From the NCBI RefSeq assembly GCF_040448695.1, contig NZ_CP159307.1, positions 62,001-126,000 of the forward strand: a DNA stretch of 64,000 nucleotides. The letters run 5' to 3'. The notes beneath the pieces were generated by a model. It was not told the DNA's origin. It worked only from the letters and a program-made list of their open reading frames with translations, and ran no database searches. Positions 26,790 through 35,339 of the stretch are shown here, one piece after another (positions within the stretch are counted from its first letter, which is position 1; each line of letters starts with the position of its first letter). The DNA comes from Dehalogenimonas sp. 4OHTPN. GTDB taxonomy: Bacteria; Chloroflexota; Dehalococcoidia; Dehalococcoidales; Dehalococcoidaceae. Position numbers and translations under genes: made by a program.

Positions 26790-27638
26790 GTGAAACTGAA
26801 TCCAACGCATTACAGCCTGGCCACTCTGGCCGCCTGCCAGGCGCTGGCTATTGCCGTTTCACTGCGCCAGCAGGTCTTCATCGAAGAAGAGGGTATCGTC
26901 CTGCCGAAAATCTCCGCTGGACCGCCGCTGGTATATTTTTTTCTCACCGTCGCTGTTTTGGGGCTGACGCTGGCTTTCCTGCCCCTGCGGTTCCTCAAGT
27001 ACCTGATCAAGGGCATGTTCCTGCTTCTCTACGCCTGGGGCGTCTTCGTGGTGCTGGGACTTTCCCTGCCGGCGGTGGCGGCAGGAATCATCGCCGCGAT
27101 GGGAGCGCTGGCCTGGCTCAAATGGCCCCGGTTATGGCTGCACAACCTCCTTCTGGGAATAGCCCTGGCGGGCTATGGTTCGGTCTTCGGTTTCATCCTG
27201 TCACCAGGCTCGGTGCTGGTCATCATGGCGGTCATTTCAATCTACGATCTGGTCTCGGTTAAATCCGGGCACATGATGTGGATGGTTAAGAAACTCTCCG
27301 GCGTCGCCATCGTGCCAGCTTTCATTTTCCCGCGTAGGGGCACCGATTGGAGCATCGAATTGTCCGACCTCCGGCTGGAAAACGAGGCCGACGAGCGTGT
27401 CGTATCCCTGCTTGGCGGCGGCGATGTCGGTTTCGCGCTCATACTCCTGGTTTCGGTGCTGGCCGCGGCGGGGATTGTCCCGGCTTTCCTGACCGCCGGA
27501 GCTTTGATGTTGGGGCTGCTTTCGGTTTTTTGGGTACAGCGGGCGTTTTTCAAGGGCGGCCCGACGCCGGCAATGCCGCCGATCACCGCCGCCGCCGGCC
27601 TGGGTTACGGCTTGATGCTGCTTACCGGCATCGTTTAG
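26790..27638 (+). CDS. Presenilin-like intramembrane aspartyl protease
   Basis: Membrane protein of 282 aa with about eight predicted helices. It carries the three signatures of presenilin/signal-peptide-peptidase enzymes: YD in VISIYDLVSV (first catalytic Asp, near residue 151), GXGD in LLGGGDVGFAL (second catalytic Asp, near 213), and a PAL-like TPAMPP near the C-terminus. Archaeal homologues (PSH) cleave within membranes. Such proteins are uncommon in bacteria. The GTG at 26790 is the start. Its last 4 bp overlap the convergent GIDE-LemA gene. Confidence 0.85.
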   Translation: MKLNPTHYSLATLAACQALAIAVSLRQQVFIEEEGIVLPKISAGPPLVYFFLTVAVLGLTLAFLPLRFLKYLIKGMFLLLYAWGVFVVLGLSLPAVAAGIIAAMGALAWLKWPRLWLHNLLLGIALAGYGSVFGFILSPGSVLVIMAVISIYDLVSVKSGHMMWMVKKLSGVAIVPAFIFPRRGTDWSIELSDLRLENEADERVVSLLGGGDVGFALILLVSVLAAAGIVPAFLTAGALMLGLLSVFWVQRAFFKGGPTPAMPPITAAAGLGYGLMLLTGIV

Positions 27639-28912
27639 TCGACCAGATTTATCGCGACCGCCGCCCGCTCGAAAGTCTCGGCTTGAAGCAGGGGCAGGGG
27701 TTGGAAACCCAGCAGCCGCCCTAAAAGCGCGTCCGGGAAAACCTCCAGCCGCGTCCGGAAAAAGGTGGCGATGGAATTGTAGTAATCCCGGGCCAACGCC
27801 AGGCGCTCTTCTGTGTCCGCCAGCGACCGCTGCAGTGACAGGAACTGGCCGTCGGCTTTAAGATCCGGGTATTTTTCGGCAACGGCCAGCAACGCGCCGG
27901 ATACTCCGCGCGACTCCTCAACTTGGCCGGCGGCTGCCGCCTGACTGCGGAGTTCGGCGGCCAGATGCTGAAGCGAGCTTTCGTGGCGGCGGAAGCCTTC
28001 CACGACGGCAACCAGGTTGGGAATCAGGTCAGCCCGGCGCTTGAGTTCCACATCAATCTGGGAAAATCCCTGGCGTACCCGCTGACGCAGGTTGACCAGG
28101 CTGTTGTAGGCAGTCCATACCCAGGCTGCCGCAACGGCGCCGAGATAGATCCCAGCCGCGGAGAGAACCGCCGGGGCGTAGGAGGTCAGGCCAGCCTGCT
28201 GGAGATATATCGCCACGCCGCCGCCGGCGACGATTATTCCGAGCCCCAGCCAGAGCCAGAAGTAAAGCCGGAACCGGTTCGAGTGGTGTTTCTCCTCATG
28301 GGTGGAGATGATGAACATGGAGCCCTTGCGCGCCGCGATCTCCGCGGCTACCGCGTCCTGCCGCTCCCTGGCCTGACCGATGACATAGATGACATCGTGC
28401 AGGGGCAGTGCCAGTTCGGTGAAGCGGCGCCGGTGGGTGGAACCGCCAACCGCCTTCTCCGGCCCCTTGCCGTAGTAGAGCGGATCGTCGCGGCGGCAGG
28501 TTTTATCGAAGACTTTATCGGCGTGAACCTCCGCGCCCTCCGGCATGACGCGGATAACCCCGGTATCGTCCTTCAGGAAGATGGGCACGTATCTGGTCTC
28601 TGAGGCAACCGTCTTCCAGCCGCTCTGGGTCTGGGCGTGCCCTTTGGCGTTCACCGTAGTCCGCTGCCAGTGTTCCTCCACTTTATAGGAGTACCAGACG
28701 CAGCGGCTGGCGGCCAGGTAGCTTTCCAGCGGCGTCTCCGACTCCGCGGTGCCTTTGACCTCCGCCAGACCGATAAAGACGCCCCGGGTCTTTGACGTGG
28801 GCGTTTCATCTATCAGGCGGCGGCGTCGGTAGAAGTGGAAGGCGCCCAGCAGGCAGCCCAATGCCAGCGCGGCGGCGGCCAGGAGGATGAAGGGCGAGGC
28901 GGTTACCGGCAT
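27635..28912 (-). CDS. GIDE-LemA fusion membrane protein
   Basis: Protein of 425 aa in two parts. The N-terminal half (helix at about 8-24, then residues 40-205) matches the GIDE domain of mitochondrial MUL1-type proteins: GVFIGLAEVKGTAE, SRCVWYSYKVEE and an IYVIGQAR strand. Two further helices (about 218-262) lead into a LemA helical bundle (AYNSLVNLRQRVRQGFSQIDVELKRR split over 265-290). There is no RING domain, so ubiquitin ligase activity is not implied. The role is unknown; the domains probably face opposite sides of, or sit at, the membrane. Confidence 0.82.
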   Translation of the reverse strand: MPVTASPFILLAAAALALGCLLGAFHFYRRRRLIDETPTSKTRGVFIGLAEVKGTAESETPLESYLAASRCVWYSYKVEEHWQRTTVNAKGHAQTQSGWKTVASETRYVPIFLKDDTGVIRVMPEGAEVHADKVFDKTCRRDDPLYYGKGPEKAVGGSTHRRRFTELALPLHDVIYVIGQARERQDAVAAEIAARKGSMFIISTHEEKHHSNRFRLYFWLWLGLGIIVAGGGVAIYLQQAGLTSYAPAVLSAAGIYLGAVAAAWVWTAYNSLVNLRQRVRQGFSQIDVELKRRADLIPNLVAVVEGFRRHESSLQHLAAELRSQAAAAGQVEESRGVSGALLAVAEKYPDLKADGQFLSLQRSLADTEERLALARDYYNSIATFFRTRLEVFPDALLGRLLGFQPLPLLQAETFERAAVAINLVD

Positions 28913-29331
28913 CGGGGGAAAGCCTCAAGGCGTTCAGCGGTTTGGTTTTTGTTTTCCGCAGAATAATATAAATCGACGGAAACGATTCCTTTCTGCCACG
29001 TTCGATCCTGCCAGAACCCGCGATCAATGCCCGGATCGGCGGAAAAAAGAATCGAATCCCTGCGCGCGCTGCGGCCGGCAGCCAGCGAGTTCCGGAAAGC
29101 CGGCTTCAAGCATGGAAACCGGGAAAACAATTCATGGCCGCCAACCGGGGTCAGGTTGTCTGTCAATAACATGGCAGGTATTATAGCACACCAGTTCACA
29201 ACAGGTGTCAACCGACTTCTGTCGTATTTGGCGCGATATTTTGTTATGTCAAACTTAAGTAAAAGCCCCCAACCGAACAACGTCAGGGCGTGTACCTTGT
29301 CGGTACGAAAACGGCAAACCCGTGTTGCCAA
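28913..29331. other. Gene-free stretch with a minus-strand promoter
   Basis: No convincing gene. An extended -10 (TGCTATAAT on the minus strand, near 29169-29177) preceded by TTGACA about 20 bp upstream could drive the GIDE-LemA gene with a leader of about 250 nt. Two open frames cross the stretch on opposite strands, but neither has a ribosome-binding site or recognisable sequence. Confidence 0.4.
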
Positions 29332-29571
29332 TCAACTCCTTCGCAACTGGGCGATGCCGCAAACGATGACGCCTAAACCCAAAGGGAGAACGGCGGCCCC
29401 AGCCCAACGAGCAACCTTCAGGGCTTCGGGCTGGAAAACGGCGAGATCCGGTTCTCCATGTAAGCCACCAGGGTAGCTAAACTGCGTTGAGAAAGTCCCG
29501 CCGACGGCGATTCCGCCAAACACCAAAATGATAACGCCTAGAATTATCTGTAAAACTGCGAGTTTCTTCAT
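29332..29571 (-). CDS. Small membrane protein, last gene of the ECF operon
   Basis: Unrecognised protein of 79 aa with two predicted transmembrane helices (about 5-25 and 55-76) and a short loop between them. It lies 32 bp after the preceding membrane gene on the same strand and probably belongs to the sigma-factor operon. Function unknown. Confidence 0.6.
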   Translation of the reverse strand: MKKLAVLQIILGVIILVFGGIAVGGTFSTQFSYPGGLHGEPDLAVFQPEALKVARWAGAAVLPLGLGVIVCGIAQLRRS

Positions 29572-29603
29572 GCCCTATCTCCGTTCGCACCGAAGTAAAT
29601 GGA

Positions 29604-30173
29604 CTAACACTCACGCTTTGTTTGTCGAATTAGGGGCGCTTGCCTTAGTAGGTTACACAGACCGCTGGCAGCCACAGCAATACCCAGTGCGGCAATCACC
29701 CAGGTCACATTTATTGCCGAGTTGACCGCTGAATCTGGAAAACGATACAAAACCTCAAGTGTCCCATCCAGTTGAGGCTTGACGACATCCGCCGGATAAG
29801 GAAGCACGGCGATATATAAGCAGAGCCCGCCAACAACCGACCCGACGACAAGCTGCGCGGCGCCGGTTATGCTGGTCCATGCTTTTGACTTGATTCCCGT
29901 CGCAGGGGACTGCCGAGCGGTAACAGAGGCGAATAGATTAATAAGACCGAGGACGGCGACAATGACGCCGAGCAAGCTCAAGAGAAGAATAAATAATAAG
30001 GCATAGGTGACGGTGGTGTCCCAAAGCCAAGAAACGTGCAACACTGTTCCGCCGGCGGCGGCTACGGTTATGTCCGAGGGGAACCGGTGCTGGTGAACAT
30101 AAGCGCTGAATACGGCGATAAGAATACCGGCCGCCAGTTGGAGCAAGGCTAAGGAGACAGTCCGAATCTTCAT
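29604..30173 (-). CDS. Membrane protein of the ECF operon
   Basis: Unrecognised protein of 189 aa with four predicted transmembrane helices (near 8-25, 52-80, 105-128 and 155-180). The ATG at 30173 overlaps the stop of the upstream gene (ATGA), so I prefer it to the longer open frame reaching 30308. Its layout resembles that of the 79-aa neighbour duplicated: helix, external loop, helix. Confidence 0.65.
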   Translation of the reverse strand: MKIRTVSLALLQLAAGILIAVFSAYVHQHRFPSDITVAAAGGTVLHVSWLWDTTVTYALLFILLLSLLGVIVAVLGLINLFASVTARQSPATGIKSKAWTSITGAAQLVVGSVVGGLCLYIAVLPYPADVVKPQLDGTLEVLYRFPDSAVNSAINVTWVIAALGIAVAASGLCNLLRQAPLIRQTKREC

Positions 30174-30694
30174 ATTTTCGAGCGCCTCAGCCGTATCAAA
30201 TCCAGGGCTATTAGTGTCAAGATAACCGCCATGCAGATTAAGGCAAATAATTCCAACAAGGCGACGGAATCCCACGGCCACCGTTGCTCGATACTGGCTA
30301 AAGCCCAATACGGGCCGGGTAGCGGCACCGGCGGCTCTTCACCGGTATAATAGCTGACTGAAAAAGCCGGCCCGCCGCCGATACGCAGATATTGCCCGCT
30401 TTTAGCGACAACTACACCCTCGGCGTCGAGGATTTCAACACGGCTCCCGGCGACGCGGTAGGAATAGTCATGCGGCCATATAAGTAAGTGCGACCTGTCA
30501 CTACTACTTTCCTTCAAACGTAGTAATCCGTCATCGAGGACAAGTCTGCCGTAGTTGAGCAACAGCAGGCTGGGGCCCGGTTCATGGCGGACAGGAAAAT
30601 ATGATACCGGCAATACAGGAGTCTGTTGAAGGCATGCTGGCAGAAAAGAGAGGCTAAGGATAAGCACCAAGGGAAAAAATTTACAGAGCTTCAT
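30170..30694 (-). CDS. Lipoprotein with C-terminal membrane helix, ECF operon
   Basis: Unrecognised protein of 174 aa. The N-terminus is a signal peptide with a lipobox (LPAC, Cys near residue 21). A beta-rich external domain follows, with a transmembrane helix near the C-terminus (about 145-165) and a basic tail. The ATG at 30694 overlaps the upstream stop (ATGA). It is possibly an envelope sensor or target of the sigma factor. Confidence 0.65.
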   Translation of the reverse strand: MKLCKFFPLVLILSLSFLPACLQQTPVLPVSYFPVRHEPGPSLLLLNYGRLVLDDGLLRLKESSSDRSHLLIWPHDYSYRVAGSRVEILDAEGVVVAKSGQYLRIGGGPAFSVSYYTGEEPPVPLPGPYWALASIEQRWPWDSVALLELFALICMAVILTLIALDLIRLRRSKI

Positions 30695-30936
30695 CGGCGA
30701 CCCCTGCGCATCAATAACCAAAGCACCAAAAGCATGGCAGCCACAACCACCACCGAAACAATGACCGGCCCCAATACACTCTTTTCTTCAGGTATTCCAC
30801 CGAGGGTAATCCGAGGCAGAACGCTCTTGGTACCTTCAGGGGCTTCAGCGAACCCCGGTTCAGGAAACGCCCAAAGCAAGCCCGCAGCGATGATGGAAGT
30901 TAAAAGAACGCATTGTACTGAAGATACAGCTTTCAT
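30691..30936 (-). CDS. Small exported single-pass protein, ECF operon
   Basis: Protein of 81 aa with a signal peptide (to about residue 31, GFAEA), a short external segment, a C-terminal transmembrane helix (about 55-76) and a basic end (RRGRR). The tripartite C-terminus recalls sorting signals, but no known sorting motif is present. It overlaps both neighbours by ATGA junctions. Confidence 0.6.
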   Translation of the reverse strand: MKAVSSVQCVLLTSIIAAGLLWAFPEPGFAEAPEGTKSVLPRITLGGIPEEKSVLGPVIVSVVVVAAMLLVLWLLMRRGRR

Positions 30937-31412
30937 TGCCGGTATCTTTCGGAAGCTCTACTGCGCCGGAGCCGCCATATTACAAAGGCAGCGGCGGCGA
31001 AAAGAGCAAATAAAACACCAAACAGCGCAGCAAACAATGCGTTTGAGGTATTTTGCGGAATCACCACAGTCACCGTCGGAATAACGTGTGGTGGGACCGT
31101 CCCACTTGTTATTGTCGGCGGGGCGTCGCCGATACCCAAACCGGAGACATAAATGCTAACGCCGGCGCTCAAACCAGCAATCACCAAAAGCAGGACCAGG
31201 TAGGTGGCGATGCCTAAAACCGGCCTCCTGGGGTCAAAATGCAGAGCCTCCAGCAGGTCGGAAAACCAGACCGCCAGCCGGGATTTCTTCTCCGGCCGCT
31301 GCGAGACGGCCGTCGCTTTTAATACTGCAGCCTGCCAAAAATCCGACGGCGGTACGGCGGAATCCACCTCGGATTTGAAAAAAACCTCGAGTTCGCGTTC
31401 GAGCTTAGCCAT
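30933..31412 (-). CDS. Putative anti-sigma factor
   Basis: Protein of 159 aa with a cytoplasmic N-terminal part (1-60) and two predicted transmembrane helices (about 65-90 and 122-147). It starts 6 bp after the ECF sigma gene stop, the usual place for a membrane anti-sigma factor. No zinc (HXXXCXXC) motif is present, so the assignment rests on position and topology. Confidence 0.65.
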   Translation of the reverse strand: MAKLERELEVFFKSEVDSAVPPSDFWQAAVLKATAVSQRPEKKSRLAVWFSDLLEALHFDPRRPVLGIATYLVLLLVIAGLSAGVSIYVSGLGIGDAPPTITSGTVPPHVIPTVTVVIPQNTSNALFAALFGVLFALFAAAAFVIWRLRRSRASERYRQ

Positions 31413-31418
31413 CCAACA

Positions 31419-32000
31419 TCACCTCAAACCCTCGTAACCCAACTCTTTGCCAAGATGCGCCAGGGCGCGGGAGATGCGGGACTTGATCGTGCCAAGGGGC
31501 TGGTTGGTGATACCGGCGATCTCCGGCACGGTCAGGTCCGAGTAAAAACGCAGCACCACCGCCTCCCGCTGCTCCGGCGGCAGCGTGGTAAGGGCGCGCT
31601 TGATCAGCTGTCGCCTTTCAGCGGAGATGAGCTGCTGTTCCGGCAAATCCGTCTCGTCCGGGAAGTCGGCGGCGGCTTCGAGCGGGGCGACAGGCACATG
31701 TTTCATCCTGAATTGCTGCTTCACTTCATTAACCACGATGCGTATCAGCCAGGGTTTGACCTTTGAAGGGTCGCGGAGGGACGGCAGGCATCTCCAGATC
31801 TGAACGAGACCTTCCTGGACGGCATCTTCGGCGGCAGGCCGGTCATGAGTCATCAGATAGGCGACGCCGAAGAGGACGTTTTTATGCCTCTCGACAAGGA
31901 TGCGGAATGCCTCCGCATCTCCCGCCTGGCAGCGGCGGACTAAGGCCGCTTCTTCCGGCTCATCCAACAGGAGCGCTCCTTTTGAATGATTCTCTAACAA
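31419..32000 (-). CDS. ECF-type RNA polymerase sigma factor
   Basis: Sigma-70 family factor of 193 aa. Region 2 has RHKNVLFGVAYLMTHDRPAAEDAVQEG and WRCLPSLRDPSKVKPWL (about 38-90). Region 4 is PPEQREAVVLRFYSDLTVPEIA with helix-turn-helix GTIKSRISRAL (about 140-185). I use the TTG at 32000, but no ribosome-binding site precedes it, so a later start is possible. It leads six overlapping genes for envelope proteins. A GGAACG/CGTTCC inverted repeat lies just upstream. Confidence 0.9.
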   Translation of the reverse strand: MLENHSKGALLLDEPEEAALVRRCQAGDAEAFRILVERHKNVLFGVAYLMTHDRPAAEDAVQEGLVQIWRCLPSLRDPSKVKPWLIRIVVNEVKQQFRMKHVPVAPLEAAADFPDETDLPEQQLISAERRQLIKRALTTLPPEQREAVVLRFYSDLTVPEIAGITNQPLGTIKSRISRALAHLGKELGYEGLR

Positions 32001-32009
32001 TAGGATGCA

Positions 32010-32029
32010 GGAACGGGCGAAATCGTTCC
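32010..32029 (-). promoter_or_regulatory. Inverted repeat and possible ECF promoter
   Basis: GGAACG and CGTTCC flank an 8-bp spacer, starting 10 bp upstream of the sigma gene start. GGAAC is a common ECF -35 element, so this may be an autoregulated promoter. The -10 part is not clear. Confidence 0.4.
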
Positions 32030-32153
32030 ATTCTTGGACAGCGGATTTTCGTCACCCATTATAATGGCTGCGGGTAACTTGAGTTAATCCTGGCCAAAGG
32101 AAGGGCAAAGAGGTCGCACCCCGGCTTGAGAGAACATTGCGCCCTTAAAAACA

Positions 32154-35021
32154 CTAGTAAGTATAAAAGACCGTGGTGCCGCGGATGATCAGCCGAACGA
32201 AGGAATGGTACACCTGGCCGCTTACCGCCCTCTCCCTGCTGAACAACGTCAAATGAATCACCCGTTTGACCTCCGGCTGGTTGGTCCGAAGGTTTTTAAC
32301 ATCGTAGAACGGAGATGACCGGGCGACGGCCGCGGGATCGAAGACGAAGCTGAACTTGCCGTTCTTCACCGGGATCACCCCTTGAGAGGTGATGGCGCCG
32401 GGCGTGACCGCCGCGAAGTGAACCTCATCCCCGGTACTCTGACCGTTGATGGTTAAAGTGCCGCTCTGGGAAAAAGTCGTCTGTTCTTTGATTACCAGTG
32501 AAAGCTCCGGGCTTTGCGGCAAACGCGACCTTTCAATGACGAAGATCTTGCCGCCCTCTGGCGGCATCCCCGGCATATAACCCTTATTGCCCTGCCAGTC
32601 AGCTTCAATGGTATAGCGGTAGACGCCGGGGACATCCAGCGTCCAGCGGTCCTTACTGGCAAAAGAACCGCCGGAATCGCCGGTGCCCTGGGCGGTGAAA
32701 GCGCGGCCATCAGGATAAGTCAGCTTGAAAGTGACCACCGCCGGCAGCACCGGATCAATTTGGGCAACCGGTACGAAGGCAGCTCCGGTCTCGTAGGTCA
32801 TCCCCGGGCGAATGCTTACCAGGAATAGCCGCGCTTTAGTCCCGTCGGCGCCAAGCAGTTCCTCGGCGCCGGGGGCGATGACCCGGTTGTTGTTGGATTT
32901 GCCCGGCATGACAAAGCTTGATGCCAGATACCCGGCGTAGGCGGGGGGCTGGCCTTTTTGAAATAAGGCCACGCCGCCGATCAGCCGGTAGATGGTGCCG
33001 GGCAGGTCGCCATTGCTCGACGCGTTGATCTGCCCGCCGAAGGAGTTGGGGCTTACCGGCCAGTACGGCGCCTTGAGGCCGTCCGAGCCGACGATAAAAC
33101 GGGACATGAAACCCGGCCGCGGCGCGCCGGCGTAAAAATATGCCCGGTCGGTGATGAATTCCGGGAACAGCTGGGGTGAATAGTTGTTGGAGGTCTTGAA
33201 GCTGACGTTGGTAACGCCGATGGTTTGCCAGCGGGCTTCGTAAGCAAGCGGCGCCGCCTTGAAATCATAGGTCAAAACCGGCTCAATCTTGTTAGCCCCC
33301 TGCTGTTCCGACCCGATAAGCAGCACATCGCCGCTGTTATAGGGATAGTTGAGGTGCGCCAGGTGATTTTCGCCCGAAGCATCAACATAACCCTCAAATT
33401 TGGTTTCGCCGCGGTCTACGTATTTGCCGCCGATGGTCAGCTTTTTACCGTGGGCGACAATGGCAGAATCCGGCGGGTAGACGACGCCGGCATGGCGTAC
33501 CGAACACAGCCATAAATGCCCGTCCTGGTCTATGTACCTGGTCTTGATGTGGGCAAAATATTCGCCGGGCGAGTCAAGCGCCAGCTGCATGGCGCCCTGC
33601 GCCGCGCCGAAGATGCCTGAAGGCGAGGCACGGCCGGAGAAGGTGAGCGTTTTTTTCTTGCCCGGATCTGAATCAGGATACAGGTCCGCCGCCACAAAAA
33701 CATCTGCCGGCACCGCCGGAGCGAACCCCAGGTCCCGGCCGTATTTTCCGCCGACCTGAAACGCCGCTCCCTGAAAGGTGGCAGTAGCCAGCGTCATTCT
33801 TTTAGCGATGGCGAAACGGTAGCTGCCGCCGCCGTCATACCGGTTGCCCCAGATATCTTCCACATAGCCGGTGACGTTGACCGTGTACTCTCCGTAAGCC
33901 GGAGGCTTCCAGGCGGTAACGGCCGGGTTGGAGGTGGTAGGCCAACCGCCGCTCAGAGACGTAAAAGGAAACCGGCCGAGGTCATCGGTATGGCCGTCTG
34001 GCCCGATAATCTTGACCGAGACCTCGCCCCGGGTGTGGTCCATCGGTATGGCGTTCCTGGCCTCAATGGTCTGGGTGGGAAAACGCGGCTCCAGCGAATA
34101 CACCGCCTTAGTCTTGTTGTCATCAGAGTACAACGGCAGGATGACATCATCAGGGATGATGTTGCGGGGCGACAGGGCGAATGAGGCTTTGTCCTCCTCG
34201 GCGACCACTCCCGAGTAGCCGTTGGAGCCGTAGCCCGAAAGAATGACCCAGGGCAGGCGGGGTTTAATGGTTGAGGCATCGATAAACCTGCCGTCCGGCT
34301 GGCGGCCGCTGACTTTGAAGGGACAGGAATAAAAATGAGATTCAGCGGGCATGGCGGAAGCCGCCGGCCGCTGGGCGAAAGCCAGTCCGGCCAGGGAGTA
34401 GTTTTTGCCTTTGGCGACAACGCCGAAATCGAGACGCAGCCGGTAGATGCCCGGTGGCACCTCGGCCGGCACGGTCGGGAGCAGCCTGAAAACAATGCGC
34501 CGTTCGTCCGAGGCTGTCGGCGGCGCTTCGAGAGGCACGGTCAGAAATTCGTCCAGCGGCGTCTGGTACCGGCCGCCGAAACGTCGGGTGACCGCCCCTT
34601 GAACCCCGCCTTCGACGGCGAGACCGGTGGGCGTTACATAGCTGGACATTCGTTCGTGAGACGGGAAGCGGTGTATCCCGTCGGCATCGAAGGCGCGCTC
34701 GGCGGTAACGAGCAGGCAAACCTGTTCGACGATAATCTTGGGTGCCAGTTTCTGGATGATTGAATTCGGCAGGTAGAGCGAAACATCCAGGCTGATTTGG
34801 GCTCCCGGCTGCCACGACAGCGCGTCCACCGCCACTTCAGCATCCCACTCCCCGGCCGAGGTTGTGCCGTAACCGAAGAAATGGAAAAAGCCATCCTCAG
34901 GCTGGTCTACCCCCAGGTTCTGGGTGCAGGACTCCAGGCCGAAGACGGCAACCCCGGCGCCGGTGAGCGCGGCGCTTTTAATGAACCGCCGCCGGGAAAG
35001 TCCGCCGTCAAAACGCCCCAT
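32154..35021 (-). CDS. Large Tat-exported protein of unknown function
   Basis: Protein of 955 aa that starts with a twin-arginine signal (LSRRRFIKSAAL, residues 8-19); a Cys at residue 32 may or may not be lipidated. The remainder is predicted mostly beta-strand with repeated Ig-like or carbohydrate-binding-like patterns (YGEYTVNVTGYVEDIWGN, PGEYFAHIKTRYID, PGVYRYTIEADWQG), suggesting several sandwich domains. No catalytic motif is recognised. A Tat signal without a visible cofactor-binding site is unusual. It is divergent from rdhA-2 across 318 bp. It may be a surface or cell-envelope protein. Confidence 0.75.
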   Translation of the reverse strand: MGRFDGGLSRRRFIKSAALTGAGVAVFGLESCTQNLGVDQPEDGFFHFFGYGTTSAGEWDAEVAVDALSWQPGAQISLDVSLYLPNSIIQKLAPKIIVEQVCLLVTAERAFDADGIHRFPSHERMSSYVTPTGLAVEGGVQGAVTRRFGGRYQTPLDEFLTVPLEAPPTASDERRIVFRLLPTVPAEVPPGIYRLRLDFGVVAKGKNYSLAGLAFAQRPAASAMPAESHFYSCPFKVSGRQPDGRFIDASTIKPRLPWVILSGYGSNGYSGVVAEEDKASFALSPRNIIPDDVILPLYSDDNKTKAVYSLEPRFPTQTIEARNAIPMDHTRGEVSVKIIGPDGHTDDLGRFPFTSLSGGWPTTSNPAVTAWKPPAYGEYTVNVTGYVEDIWGNRYDGGGSYRFAIAKRMTLATATFQGAAFQVGGKYGRDLGFAPAVPADVFVAADLYPDSDPGKKKTLTFSGRASPSGIFGAAQGAMQLALDSPGEYFAHIKTRYIDQDGHLWLCSVRHAGVVYPPDSAIVAHGKKLTIGGKYVDRGETKFEGYVDASGENHLAHLNYPYNSGDVLLIGSEQQGANKIEPVLTYDFKAAPLAYEARWQTIGVTNVSFKTSNNYSPQLFPEFITDRAYFYAGAPRPGFMSRFIVGSDGLKAPYWPVSPNSFGGQINASSNGDLPGTIYRLIGGVALFQKGQPPAYAGYLASSFVMPGKSNNNRVIAPGAEELLGADGTKARLFLVSIRPGMTYETGAAFVPVAQIDPVLPAVVTFKLTYPDGRAFTAQGTGDSGGSFASKDRWTLDVPGVYRYTIEADWQGNKGYMPGMPPEGGKIFVIERSRLPQSPELSLVIKEQTTFSQSGTLTINGQSTGDEVHFAAVTPGAITSQGVIPVKNGKFSFVFDPAAVARSSPFYDVKNLRTNQPEVKRVIHLTLFSRERAVSGQVYHSFVRLIIRGTTVFYTY

Positions 35022-35248
35022 AAGCCACCTTCACAATCAACGTTATCATCCTACTCTTGCCGCACCCGAAATTCCAGAGGCGATAGGGACAAATCAAAGC
35101 TTGTTTTCGTCCCGTTCCGATACCGGCGCGAAGCCGGGGTATTTTCTGGAGAAGCCCATGAAATTTTCGAAAAAAGCAGAAATTTTGGATTAAATAGTAT
35201 TAATCTCCGTATTCAATACCCTGATTAATGAAAATAAATCAGCATGGT
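35022..35248. other. Intergenic region between the Tat protein and rdhA-2
   Basis: No gene is seen. AT content rises from 35160 onward towards the rdhA-2 promoter. Inverted AT-rich segments (TTAAATAGTATTAA near 35190) could be regulator sites, but nothing is certain. Confidence 0.4.
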
Positions 35249-35294
35249 ACTAGTACTTCAGGACGATGAAATGTTATCGGGATAGGGTTATAAG
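35249..35294 (+). promoter_or_regulatory. Promoter region of rdhA-2
   Basis: ACTAGTACT (35249-35257), ACGATGAAAT (35263-35272) and a -10-like TATAAG (35289-35294). The first two blocks recur upstream of rdhA-1 at nearly the same distance from the start codon (91 versus 96, and 77 versus 76 bp). AAGGAG at 35326-35331 is the ribosome-binding site. Confidence 0.55.
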
Positions 35295-35339
35295 AGGTGA
35301 AGGTAGGCTAACAAATCATAACAAGAAGGAGAAAAAGGC

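Noticed and set aside
28903-29476. Open frames of 142 codons (minus) and 149 codons (plus) crossing this region
   Set aside because: No ribosome-binding sites, no recognisable sequence, mutually overlapping on opposite strands, and one spans a probable promoter.
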